Origin: Peptococcaceae bacterium
Lineage (GTDB): Bacteria > Bacillota > Desulfotomaculia > Desulfotomaculales > Desulfocucumaceae
Assembly (NCBI GenBank): GCA_013336365.1
Contig: JAAXTT010000084.1
Location: 1 to 6,406, forward strand
DNA length: 6,406 bases
Reading direction: 5' to 3'
In this document: one piece after another, positions 1-5,835 of the stretch
How the letters are laid out: each line of letters begins with the position of its first letter
Position numbering within the stretch: the stretch's first letter is position 1
Translations under genes and position numbers: made by a program
The notes under the pieces: generated by a model
What the model was told of the DNA's origin: nothing
The model's input: only the letters and a program-made list of their open reading frames with translations
Databases searched by the model: none

Positions 1-9
1 TGCCATGAC

Positions 10-228
10 CTACATGGTATCTATATAAGAAGGGTATTCGTGGATCTGTTCAAAGACATCAATGGGGGTAATTATCCCTGTCAGGGTATCGTCTTTCCCG
101 GTTACAGGTGCGCCGCTTATATCATTTTCAACGAAAAAATTAAGCAGGTCACTTATTTTCTGGTCTTCCTTGATTGTATAGACGTTAGATCTCATGATAT
201 CCCGAACTCTTTTGGACATGCACACCAT
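10..228 (-). CDS. Small single-CBS-domain protein, possibly truncated
   Basis: This 72-residue protein contains one CBS domain. CBS domains usually act in pairs, binding adenine nucleotides or related ligands to regulate a partner. The VRDIM motif (residues 8-12) opens the domain and the ISGAPV core with the following G-I-I-T-P-I-D-V stretch (residues 37-58) closes it. The ATG at 226-228 is preceded by AAGAAAGG with a 10-base spacer. A second ATG three codons in (217-219) is possible but sits farther from that site. The gene lies 45 bases after the chemoreceptor on the same strand with no terminator between, so co-transcription is likely. Family members usually carry two CBS domains in about 140 residues; this one stops at TAG just after PSYIDTM, where a linker to a second domain would begin. 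The nine bases left before the window edge read V-M-A in the same frame. It may therefore be a genuine one-domain protein, or the front half of a gene broken by a nonsense change. The domain call is firm; the partner is unknown. Confidence 0.78.
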   Translation of the reverse strand: MVCMSKRVRDIMRSNVYTIKEDQKISDLLNFFVENDISGAPVTGKDDTLTGIITPIDVFEQIHEYPSYIDTM

Positions 229-273
229 AATAAATCAACCTTTCTTAACTTATTAATATCTTGCCCCGGAGGT

Positions 274-2106
274 CTAAACCAATTTGAAACGCTTTGCAAT
301 TTGATTAAGCTCTTCTGCCATTTGGGCCAGACTGTTTATAGTAGAGGACACCTCTTCCATGGTGGCAGTTTGCTCTTCAGCAGATGAAGAAACGACATGC
401 ATGGCAGAGGACACTTCCTTTGCCGCATAAGAAACTGAATTAATTTCTCCGGCCAAGCTCTGAACTATGGAAATGATTTTTGCAAACACCTGTCCGACCT
501 CATTGATTACCTTTAGGCCTTCCCCTACTTGGTTTTTAGCCCCACTTGCACTTTGCACGGCTTTTTCTGATTCTGTCTGGATATTGGTTACTAGGGTATA
601 TATTTCTTTGGTGGCACCGGCAGACTGCTCCGCCAGTTTTCTTACCTCCTCTGAAACAATAGCAAAGCCCCGTCCCTGTTCACCTGCTCTGGCTGCTTCA
701 ATGGCGGCATTTAAGGCCAACAGACTGGTTTGATCTGCTATTTGAGTGATTATGTCAACGATTTGGGTAATCTTTGAGGCAGAGTCTTTCAGTTCTGTAA
801 TAACCTCCACATTTTCAGTATTAACCCTCTGCAGAGAGTCCATTTGAACTGTTATGCGATTTATTCCATGAGTTCCTTCTTCAGCGTACTGGGAGGCTTG
901 TTGGAAAACTGAGGCAACCTGGGCGATATTAGTAGATACCTGGTCTAAGTTATCATTTACTTGTCCCACAGTTGAAGTAGTTTTTGATGCACTGACCGTC
1001 ACATTTTCGGCACTGGCTGACAGCTCATTTGAATAATCTGTTACAAAATTGGATTTATCCTGTAGCAAGGCTACAATTTCTTTCAAATTAACTAAAACGC
1101 TGTTAAATACACCGGCCAATTTCCCCAGTTCATCGTTAGTTTTTAATTCGACCTTATTTCCGGTCAGATTACCCTTGGAGATTTTATCTGCTTCATAAAA
1201 GATATTGTTAATCGGCCTGACAACGGTTTTTTGCAGGTAGATTGCAAATAACACGATGGTAATTAAAATTGTGGTAACTAAGCAGAGAATATAGATTTTC
1301 AGATTGGAGGATAAGCTTACGCTGGCTGCGGACTTTGCCTCAACATATAATAGGGCTACAGGTTGTCCGCTTATATCATTTAGTAAGCCATAGGCACCTA
1401 GTTTTTTTTGCTTTCCTTCAATAGACTTTGTAAAACCTATTGTATTAACTTTATCAGTAAATTCCCTTTGCAATAAGGTGTCGTCAGTTTTTGTTGTAGT
1501 ATATAAGCCACTACTTGTAACCAGGGCAATTTCAGCATTTGACGCCTTTTTGATTTGTTCAAGCCAAGAGGTTTCTATGATTTTTCCGAACAGACATAGG
1601 CCGCTTGGACTTCCTTCACCATTACTGTCATAAACCTTTCCGACGCTTATAAGGGTTAACCCTTTTGATGTCTGGTACAAACCGGTTATTGTTGCCTCTT
1701 CGCCAAAATTTTTAAAAAAGGAGGTATTGTTTAAGGTGGTCTTAAACTCCTCGGGGGGATTGATGGAGGATAATGTTTTTCCTTGTAAATCTGTTGTTAC
1801 AGTAAAATCTATGTCTTTAACCACGGTTTGTATAGAGTTGATATTTTCGTCTATCCATTGAATATCATTTCTCAAGATGGAATCTCTGAAATCGGACCAG
1901 TTTGTATTTGTAGTCAAGGTAGGAACCAAGAGTTGATTTTTAATATCGACTATTTCGTTTACAGAATTATATCTTTCCAAGATTTGTTCATCTTCGAATT
2001 TTTCCACACTTCCAACAACATTATTGTAGACTAAATATAAGCCTATAAGCTGGGGCAGGACCAAGAGCAGTACGAGTCCATAGAAAAACTTAGTTTGTAT
2101 TTTCAA
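274..2106 (-). CDS. Methyl-accepting chemotaxis protein with CHASE4-like sensor
   Basis: This 610-residue transmembrane chemoreceptor should sense an extracellular signal and control the CheA kinase through CheW. Residues 7-29 are the first membrane segment. Residues about 45-190 form the outer sensor and resemble CHASE4: a conserved-type NWSDFRD element at 69-75, then a G-L-T-L-I-S region at 149-154 and a G-L-C-L-F-G region at 169-174. Residues about 269-291 are the second membrane segment, 292-345 the HAMP domain (starting V-R-P-I-N), and about 365-605 the cytoplasmic methyl-accepting signalling domain. Its hairpin tip (about 456-502) has the typical E-A-A-R-A-G-E-Q-G-R-G-F-A core, and the segment around 573-590 (S-S-A-E-E-Q-T) looks like a methylation helix. 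The start is TTG (2104-2106), supported by a strong GAGGTGA site 7 bases upstream and by the position of the first membrane helix. No C-terminal CheW-binding pentapeptide is present, as is common in this receptor class. The ligand cannot be inferred. A CBS-domain gene follows closely and may share the transcript. Confidence 0.95.
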   Translation of the reverse strand: MKIQTKFFYGLVLLLVLPQLIGLYLVYNNVVGSVEKFEDEQILERYNSVNEIVDIKNQLLVPTLTTNTNWSDFRDSILRNDIQWIDENINSIQTVVKDIDFTVTTDLQGKTLSSINPPEEFKTTLNNTSFFKNFGEEATITGLYQTSKGLTLISVGKVYDSNGEGSPSGLCLFGKIIETSWLEQIKKASNAEIALVTSSGLYTTTKTDDTLLQREFTDKVNTIGFTKSIEGKQKKLGAYGLLNDISGQPVALLYVEAKSAASVSLSSNLKIYILCLVTTILITIVLFAIYLQKTVVRPINNIFYEADKISKGNLTGNKVELKTNDELGKLAGVFNSVLVNLKEIVALLQDKSNFVTDYSNELSASAENVTVSASKTTSTVGQVNDNLDQVSTNIAQVASVFQQASQYAEEGTHGINRITVQMDSLQRVNTENVEVITELKDSASKITQIVDIITQIADQTSLLALNAAIEAARAGEQGRGFAIVSEEVRKLAEQSAGATKEIYTLVTNIQTESEKAVQSASGAKNQVGEGLKVINEVGQVFAKIISIVQSLAGEINSVSYAAKEVSSAMHVVSSSAEEQTATMEEVSSTINSLAQMAEELNQIAKRFKLV

Positions 2107-2112
2107 ATCAGT

Positions 2113-2120
2113 TCACCTCA
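2113..2120 (-). promoter_or_regulatory. Ribosome binding site deciding the TTG start of the chemoreceptor
   Basis: On the minus strand this reads TGAGGTGA, nearly complementary to the 3' end of 16S rRNA, and lies 6-7 bases before TTG at 2104-2106. No in-frame ATG is better placed, so the TTG is the most credible start. Confidence 0.8.
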
Positions 2121-2129
2121 TATGCAATA

Positions 2130-2162
2130 ATTGTTTTGTAAGCTTGGAACAATATAATTATA
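2130..2162 (-). promoter_or_regulatory. Possible chemoreceptor promoter -10 and leader inverted repeat
   Basis: A perfect TATAAT (minus strand, 2157-2162) lies about 50 bases upstream of the chemoreceptor start, but the matching -35 region (about 2180-2187, TATTTT or TTTATT) is poor. The surrounding DNA is A/T-rich enough for a chance match. No sigma-28 flagellar promoter pattern was seen. A 6-bp inverted repeat (ATTGTT at 2130-2135 with AACAAT at 2148-2153) sits between the -10 and the ribosome binding site and could be an operator or a weak hairpin. Confidence 0.28.
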
Positions 2163-2236
2163 TAGTTTTTTTTACAAGAAAAATAAAAATATTTTTATGG
2201 GGGGCAAGAAAATACTGCCCAAATGGACGGGCTATG

Positions 2237-2270
2237 AAAAAAGCCTTCCAAAACGCCGGAAGGCTTTTTT
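2237..2270 (-). terminator. Rho-independent terminator of tRNA-Val (symmetrical)
   Basis: A 7-bp G/C-rich stem (GCCTTCC at 2243-2249 with GGAAGGC at 2258-2264) has an 8-base loop. It is flanked by six A on one side and six T on the other, which extend the pairing to 13 bp. It begins two bases after the encoded CCA end of the tRNA, so it is the tRNA terminator. Its symmetry means it could also stop transcription from the other strand. It separates the tRNA transcript from the chemoreceptor gene downstream. Confidence 0.9.
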
Positions 2271-2272
2271 AT

Positions 2273-2347
2273 TGGTGGGCGGGACTGGTATCGAACCAGC
2301 GACCTTCTGCGTGTCAGGCAGACGTTCTCCCACTGAACTACCCGCCC
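2273..2347 (-). tRNA. tRNA-Val, anticodon GAC
   Basis: This is a complete 75-base tRNA including a genomically encoded CCA (2273-2275). The cloverleaf reads: acceptor GGGCGGG/CCCGCCC with discriminator A, D stem GTTC/GAAC, anticodon stem TCTGC/GCAGA, 7-base loop CTGACAC, 5-base variable loop, and T stem GCTGG/CCAGT (one G-U pair) with loop TTCGATA. The anticodon GAC (2313-2315) follows the invariant T33, so it reads valine codons GUC and GUU. An aspartate tRNA would have GTC at this place and was excluded by writing out the loop. The gene stands alone, with its own promoter upstream and a terminator immediately downstream. Confidence 0.95.
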
Positions 2348-2360
2348 AGTTGCAAATATT

Positions 2361-2389
2361 ATTATGCCTTAATGAGGGTGCTAAGTCAA
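2361..2389 (-). promoter_or_regulatory. Sigma-A-type promoter of tRNA-Val
   Basis: On the minus strand, TTGACT (2384-2389) and CATAAT (2361-2366) are separated by exactly 17 bases; each box is a 5/6 match to consensus. The predicted transcription start near 2354 leaves a leader of about seven bases before the mature tRNA, typical of a strong stable-RNA promoter. Confidence 0.85.
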
Positions 2390-2425
2390 GGAATAGGGAT
2401 ATTTTAAGTAATTTACCGGGGATTG

Positions 2426-2472
2426 TTGCATTTGTTTCAGCTGAATGATATTCTTCCAATAAGCCTTTAAAT
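2426..2472 (+). promoter_or_regulatory. Candidate promoter region of the deacetylase gene
   Basis: Several overlapping weak signals occur here and I cannot choose among them. TTGCAT (2426-2431), 17 bases and TATTCT (2449-2454) make a weak sigma-A-like pair. TGAATG (2442-2447), 17 bases and CTTTAAA (2465-2471) resemble a forespore sigma-G promoter. TGATATT (2446-2452) resembles a mother-cell sigma-E -35 box, but its -10 is poor. A sporulation promoter would suit a PdaB-like gene, but the matches are only partial. Confidence 0.25.
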
Positions 2473-2503
2473 TAGTGAATTCTTTGGATGAGGTGACAAC
2501 CTA

Positions 2504-3385
2504 ATGAAGAAATTTTTTCGGGATCATAAAAATACTAAGTATTTTTTGATTTCTGCGTTGATTCTGATTGGTCTGGGAGTTGCAGCCTTTGCTGTTTTGA
2601 AGGCCTCAAATCCAAGCTTAATCTCTGAGATTGCTAAATCAGCTGATTCCGAAGTTGAAACAGTAGATTTGTCACCATCATCAGATGGCCCAAAGGCTGA
2701 GCTGGTTAAGGAAGAACAATCACCAATAAGTACCAGCCCTGTTTTGGTAACTGAGCAGAATGAGGAAAATCAAGCTGTATATAAGGTAAGAACTAATCGA
2801 AAGGTGGCTGCCTTGACCTTTGATATAAGCTGGGGAACGAAGGTGCCGGGTCCGGTTATTGATATTTTGGACAGATATAATGTAAAATCGACATTTTTTC
2901 TGTCAGGTCCCTGGGTAGAGGGGTATCCCAGCTTTCCCAAACGGTTAGTTGAGGATGGCCATGAGATTGCATCTCATGGTAACAGGCACATTGATCTGGA
3001 TAAGGAAACAGGGGAGACTATAAAGGAAGAGATTGAAAAAGCCCATGCCTCAATTAAAAAGGTAACCGGCATTGAGCCAGGACTGATCAGAGTTCCCAAT
3101 GGCGCTTATAATGACTTGGTTTTAGATGTAGCTGATCAGCTGGGATATAGAGTTATTCAATGGAGTGATGATTCACTGGATTGGAAAAATCCGGGAGTTG
3201 ATAATATTGTTACCAGAGTTTTGGATAGGGTGCATCCCGGGGCGATTATTCTGATGCATGCCAGTGATACCTGTTTGCAGACTCCCGAGGCATTGCCCAA
3301 GGTTTTGGATGGCTTAAGGGAAATGGGCTATGAACTGGTTACGGTAAGCCAGTTATTGGAGGAAGGACCGGGAGTAATAAACTAG
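2504..3385 (+). CDS. pdaB: PdaB-like sporulation polysaccharide deacetylase (CE4 family)
   Basis: This 293-residue membrane-anchored protein has a carbohydrate esterase 4 (NodB-type) domain. Relatives remove acetyl groups from peptidoglycan sugars, and PdaB of Bacillus is needed late in sporulation. Residues 1-12 are basic, 13-33 form one membrane segment and 35-90 are an acidic, Ser/Pro-rich linker, so the domain (about 95-285) should lie outside the membrane. Motifs in order: TFDISWG (105-111), SHGNRH (157-162) with metal-ligand-type His158 and His162, RVPNGAYN (196-203), DSLDW (223-227) and LMHAS (250-254) with His252. In motif 1 the usual second Asp of TFDD is Ile, a change I associate with PdaB-type proteins; activity may therefore differ from classical enzymes or be absent. 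The ATG has AGGTGA 7 bases upstream. The gene stands alone: a tRNA diverges upstream and a terminator follows. The symbol rests on TFDISWG and overall similarity; other CE4 sporulation paralogues cannot be fully excluded. Confidence 0.87.
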   Translation: MKKFFRDHKNTKYFLISALILIGLGVAAFAVLKASNPSLISEIAKSADSEVETVDLSPSSDGPKAELVKEEQSPISTSPVLVTEQNEENQAVYKVRTNRKVAALTFDISWGTKVPGPVIDILDRYNVKSTFFLSGPWVEGYPSFPKRLVEDGHEIASHGNRHIDLDKETGETIKEEIEKAHASIKKVTGIEPGLIRVPNGAYNDLVLDVADQLGYRVIQWSDDSLDWKNPGVDNIVTRVLDRVHPGAIILMHASDTCLQTPEALPKVLDGLREMGYELVTVSQLLEEGPGVIN

Positions 3386-3402
3386 CTCTAAGCTACAGCG
3401 AA

Positions 3403-3428
3403 AATGACCACCCATTTGGGTGGTCATT
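3403..3428. terminator. Bidirectional terminator between convergent genes
   Basis: This is a perfect 11-bp stem (AATGACCACCC at 3403-3413 with GGGTGGTCATT at 3418-3428) and a four-base ATTT loop. It lies 18 bases after the deacetylase stop and 30 bases after the biotin carrier stop on the other strand. The U-tract is short in both directions (ATTAATTG on plus, ATTTTCG on minus), but stem strength and position between convergent genes support a shared terminator. Confidence 0.82.
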
Positions 3429-3457
3429 AATTGTTTGGTGAAATTTAGCAGACTTGG

Positions 3458-3673
3458 CTACTCTAAAAGCATTATTACATTTTCCGGAGTAATGGTTTCT
3501 CCTACTGCTGACTTTATTTCTTTGACCTTTCCATTTCCGGGAGAATATATTTTTACAAACATTTTCATTGCTTCGATAGTTGCTACAGGATCATTTTGAT
3601 TTACCTGGTCACCTATGCTTACATCTACAGATATCAGCTTACCAACCATGGGTGCTTTGACTTCCAGACTCAT
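3458..3673 (-). CDS. Free-standing biotin carrier (biotinyl domain) protein
   Basis: This 71-residue protein is essentially one biotinyl/lipoyl-type domain. The E-A-M-K-M motif (34-38) places the biotin acceptor lysine at residue 37, the centre of the domain; Met on both sides of the Lys is the biotin rather than the lipoate signature. The flanks also fit: A-P-M-V-G-K at 7-12, and a G-x-V repeat near 48-50. Such proteins carry carboxyl groups between the biotin carboxylase and carboxyltransferase parts of acyl-CoA or oxaloacetate (de)carboxylases. It is much shorter than AccB (about 150 residues) because the N-terminal region is absent. No carboxylase subunit is in the window, so its partner is unknown. 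The ATG is preceded by TAGGGGG (3684-3690) with a 10-base spacer. It has its own promoter and converges on the deacetylase gene. It could serve acetyl-CoA carboxylase, a sodium-pumping decarboxylase or an unrelated enzyme. Confidence 0.88.
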   Translation of the reverse strand: MSLEVKAPMVGKLISVDVSIGDQVNQNDPVATIEAMKMFVKIYSPGNGKVKEIKSAVGETITPENVIMLLE

Positions 3674-3717
3674 TAATATGTAACCCCCTATTCGTTTATT
3701 ACCACAACATCTTATCC

Positions 3718-3746
3718 ATTATCACACAATGTTTGGCAAGGGTCAA
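3718..3746 (-). promoter_or_regulatory. Sigma-A-type promoter of the biotin carrier gene
   Basis: On the minus strand, TTGACC (3741-3746) and GATAAT (3718-3723) are 17 bases apart and each box has one mismatch or fewer from a strong consensus site. The predicted start near 3711 gives a leader of roughly 38 bases that includes the TAGGGGG ribosome binding site. Confidence 0.8.
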
Positions 3747-3769
3747 CGAGAGTGCCTAATATTTTTTAA

Positions 3770-3830
3770 ACTAGATTATATTGTTTTGTGGGTCTTAATG
3801 GATTATAATAAGCAAATATTATAATCTAGT
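3770..3830. repeat. Overlapping inverted repeats upstream of trigger factor
   Basis: Two perfect inverted repeats share one arm. The outer pair is ACTAGATTATA (3770-3780) with TATAATCTAGT (3820-3830), 39 bases apart. The inner pair is GATTATAATA (3801-3810) with TATTATAATC (3817-3826), forming a 10-bp stem with a 6-base AGCAAA loop. The arm at 3817-3830 can pair with only one partner at a time. GATTATA thus occurs three times: two direct copies and one inverted. The inner pair overlaps the best -10 box for tig, so this may be an operator for a dimeric regulator, or in RNA a switchable hairpin. The arms are A/T-rich and I do not recognise the motif. Confidence 0.75.
3781..3809 (+). promoter_or_regulatory. 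Probable promoter of the tig-clpP-clpX operon
   Basis: TTGTTT (3781-3786), 17 bases, then a perfect TATAAT (3804-3809). The -35 is weak (3 of 6) and the -10 ideal. A start near 3816 would give a leader of about 90 bases. The -10 lies in an arm of the inverted repeats described at 3770-3830. A weaker second candidate downstream is TTGTGG (3844-3849), 16 bases, TAAAAT (3866-3871). No complete CIRCE or CtsR operator is visible, although both are common heat-shock control elements for such genes. Confidence 0.55.
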
Positions 3831-3905
3831 ATTAGTATGATGTTTGTGGTATGTTCAAAAATGGTTAAAATATATTGATAAGTATCGAGGGGGATCATCG
3901 TAGCA

Positions 3906-5195
3906 ATGAAGGCAACTGTAGAAAAATTGGAGAATAACAAGGTATCACTTGAGGTTGAGGTAGCAGCCGAGAAGTTTTCTGAAGCTGTTGACCAGGCTTT
4001 TAAGAAAATTTCTAAAAAGGTGAACATACCCGGATTTAGAAAAGGGAAGGCTCCGAGAGTTGTAATGGAACGCTATATAAACAAGGAAGCTGTATATGAT
4101 GAAGCAATCGAAATAGCTATTCCGGATGCTTACGGAGACGCAGTTGAAGATACAGGCATTGAGCCGGTTGCTCAGCCAGAGGTTGAACTGGTCCAGGTTG
4201 AGGATGGAAAAGCCTTGATATTCAAGGCAATGGTTGTAGTTAAGCCTGAGGTTGAGCTGGGGCAGTATTTTGACATAGAGGTCAAGGCATTAAATATAGA
4301 GGTTACAGATGAGGATGTTGAAAATGAGCTTAAGCGTTTGCAGAATCGTCACGCAAAGCTAATTACCATAGAAGAGGGCATTGTTGAAAAGGGTGACATG
4401 ACAGTCATCGATTTTGAAGGCAAAATTGATGGAGTGCCTTTTGATGGAGGCAAGGCTGAGGATTATAATCTAGAGATAGGCTCCGGGGCATTTATCCCCG
4501 GCTTTGAAGAGTCAGTCGTGGGCATGGCTGTTGGCGAGGAAAGGGATGTTAATATTTCTTTCCCGGAGGATTACGGAAATGAAGAGCTGTCCGGCAAGCC
4601 TGTGGTTTTCAGCGTCAAGGTTAAATCTTTAAAGCGCAAGGAGCTTTCTGCTCTGGATGATGAGTTTGTCAAGGATATAAGTGAATTTGACACTCTTGAT
4701 GAGTTAAAGAAGGATGTTAAGGAAAATCTTGAAAAGGCTGCTGAGGCAAGAGAGAAAACTAATTCCCGCAGCCAGGCCCTTGCCAAGGCTATTGAAAATG
4801 CCAAGGTGGATATACCGGTGGAAATGATAGATAACAGAGTGGATGAGATGATTGAGAATATGGGCCAGAGGATGGTTACTCAAGGATTTGACCTTGAAAA
4901 GTATCTTTCCTATACAAATTCCACCGAAGAGGAGCTTAGGGAAAAAATTCGTCCCGATGCTGAGGTTAGTGTAAGAGAGAATCTTGTCCTTGATGCTGTT
5001 ATCAAGGCAGAGAACATGGTGGTCAGCGAGGAAGAGCTTATGGAGGAAATTACTCGTATGAGCGTGGAGATGAAGCAAGACCCTGAGATGATCAGAAAAG
5101 TAATTGAAGCGCAAAACCAGATAGAAGCGATGAAGCTTAATATGCTTAGGGAAAGAGTAATTGAAGTGCTTGGAGAAAAAGCAGTTATTGTCTAG
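3906..5195 (+). CDS. tig: Trigger factor, ribosome-associated chaperone and prolyl isomerase
   Basis: This 429-residue protein is a typical full-length trigger factor. It binds the ribosome near the exit tunnel and shields new polypeptides; its middle domain has peptidyl-prolyl isomerase activity. The N-terminal ribosome-binding domain (about 1-145) has the signature G-F-R-K-G-K-A-P (43-50). The FKBP-type isomerase domain spans about 150-245, with G-D-M-T-V-I-D-F at 163-170 and the I-G-S-G-A-F-I-P-G-F-E-E segment at 191-202. The rest (246-429) is the helical, highly charged C-terminal domain that forms the chaperone cradle. The start ATG follows GAGGGGG (3887-3893) by 12 bases, a slightly long spacer; no nearer alternative start exists in frame. 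It is first in the tig-clpP-clpX operon, 27 bases before clpP, with no terminator between. This order is widely conserved and couples folding with protein turnover. Regulation may involve the repeats just upstream. Confidence 0.97.
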   Translation: MKATVEKLENNKVSLEVEVAAEKFSEAVDQAFKKISKKVNIPGFRKGKAPRVVMERYINKEAVYDEAIEIAIPDAYGDAVEDTGIEPVAQPEVELVQVEDGKALIFKAMVVVKPEVELGQYFDIEVKALNIEVTDEDVENELKRLQNRHAKLITIEEGIVEKGDMTVIDFEGKIDGVPFDGGKAEDYNLEIGSGAFIPGFEESVVGMAVGEERDVNISFPEDYGNEELSGKPVVFSVKVKSLKRKELSALDDEFVKDISEFDTLDELKKDVKENLEKAAEAREKTNSRSQALAKAIENAKVDIPVEMIDNRVDEMIENMGQRMVTQGFDLEKYLSYTNSTEEELREKIRPDAEVSVRENLVLDAVIKAENMVVSEEELMEEITRMSVEMKQDPEMIRKVIEAQNQIEAMKLNMLRERVIEVLGEKAVIV

Positions 5196-5222
5196 AATCC
5201 ATTATTTGCTCGGAGGTAAAAA

Positions 5223-5816
5223 ATGTCAACTTTAGTTCCGATAGTTGTTGAACAGACCAGTCGTGGCGAAAGGTCATATGATATATATTCAAGGCTTTTA
5301 AAGGACAGAATTGTTTTGATCGGGGGACCTATCGATGACCATGTAGCCAATCTGGTTATTGCCCAGATGCTATTTTTAGAGGCAGAGGATCCTGAGAAGG
5401 ACATTCAGATGTACATTAATTCTCCCGGAGGTGTGGTAACCTCTGGTATGGCTATATATGATACCATGCAATATGTAAAAGCTCCTGTTTCTACGATCTG
5501 CATGGGTCAGGCTGCCAGCATGGGTGCATTCCTTCTTGCTGCGGGCAGCAAGGGCAAGAGATTTGCAACTCCAAATTCAAGAATAATGATTCATCAGCCG
5601 ATGGGTGGAGCCCAGGGACAGGCTACTGATATAGATATTCAAGCCAAGGAAATCTTGCGGATGAAGGAAGTGCTGAATAATCTGCTTTCCAAGCATACAG
5701 GACAGACCCTGAAGAAGGTTTCTCAGGATACTGACCGGGATTATTTTATGTCTGCAGCTGAAGCAAAGCAGTATGGGATAATCGATGAGGTTTTCCAGCC
5801 AAGAAAGCAGTTATAA
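5223..5816 (+). CDS. clpP: ATP-dependent Clp protease proteolytic subunit
   Basis: This 197-residue serine peptidase is the normal length for ClpP. Fourteen subunits form a barrel that degrades proteins fed by ClpX, ClpC or ClpA-type ATPases in the cytoplasm. The catalytic triad is visible: Ser99 in G-Q-A-A-S-M-G (95-101), His124 in I-H-Q-P-M-G-G (123-129) and Asp173 in D-T-D-R-D-Y-F (169-175). The oxyanion-type glycine motif N-S-P-G-G is at 66-70. The short leader before the conserved V-P-I-V-V-E (5-10) fits a protein needing little or no processing. The ATG has a strong GGAGGT site (5212-5217) 5-6 bases upstream. The gene sits 27 bases after tig and 31 bases before clpX, consistent with one transcript and with the physical partnership of ClpP and ClpX. 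No altered key residue was seen. Confidence 0.98.
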   Translation: MSTLVPIVVEQTSRGERSYDIYSRLLKDRIVLIGGPIDDHVANLVIAQMLFLEAEDPEKDIQMYINSPGGVVTSGMAIYDTMQYVKAPVSTICMGQAASMGAFLLAAGSKGKRFATPNSRIMIHQPMGGAQGQATDIDIQAKEILRMKEVLNNLLSKHTGQTLKKVSQDTDRDYFMSAAEAKQYGIIDEVFQPRKQL

Positions 5817-5835
5817 TAAATAATGGTCAATGAAA

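Noticed and set aside
40..2034. Plus-strand open frames at 40-387, 467-733 and 1828-2034
   Set aside because: They are antisense to the CBS and chemoreceptor genes, which have clear domain matches, and have no recognisable domains or ribosome binding sites.
2107..2236. Cyclic di-GMP or other known riboswitch before the chemoreceptor
   Set aside because: Such switches are often found near chemoreceptor genes, but no conserved core sequence or adequate stems were found in this 130-base leader.
2277..2347. tRNA-Asp(GTC) reading of the tRNA gene
   Set aside because: GTC appears on the plus strand, but the cloverleaf only forms on the minus strand, where the loop CTGACAC gives anticodon GAC (valine).
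2144..2459. Open frames on both strands across the tRNA region, including peptides with G-T-G-I-E-P-A-T-F-like sequence
   Set aside because: They are translations of the tRNA-Val gene and its terminator, a well-known source of false proteins. They lack ribosome binding sites.
3741..3759. Possible CtsR box (GGTCAAC, then AGTGCCT) or CIRCE half-site (GAGTGCCTAA)
   Set aside because: Only the first CtsR half matches well and there is no second CIRCE arm. GGTCAA is fully explained as the complement of the -35 box TTGACC of the biotin carrier promoter.
3803..5404. Minus-strand open frames at 3803-4027, 4571-4804, 4704-5114 and 5192-5404
   Set aside because: They are shadows of tig and clpP on the opposite strand with unlikely compositions and no start signals.
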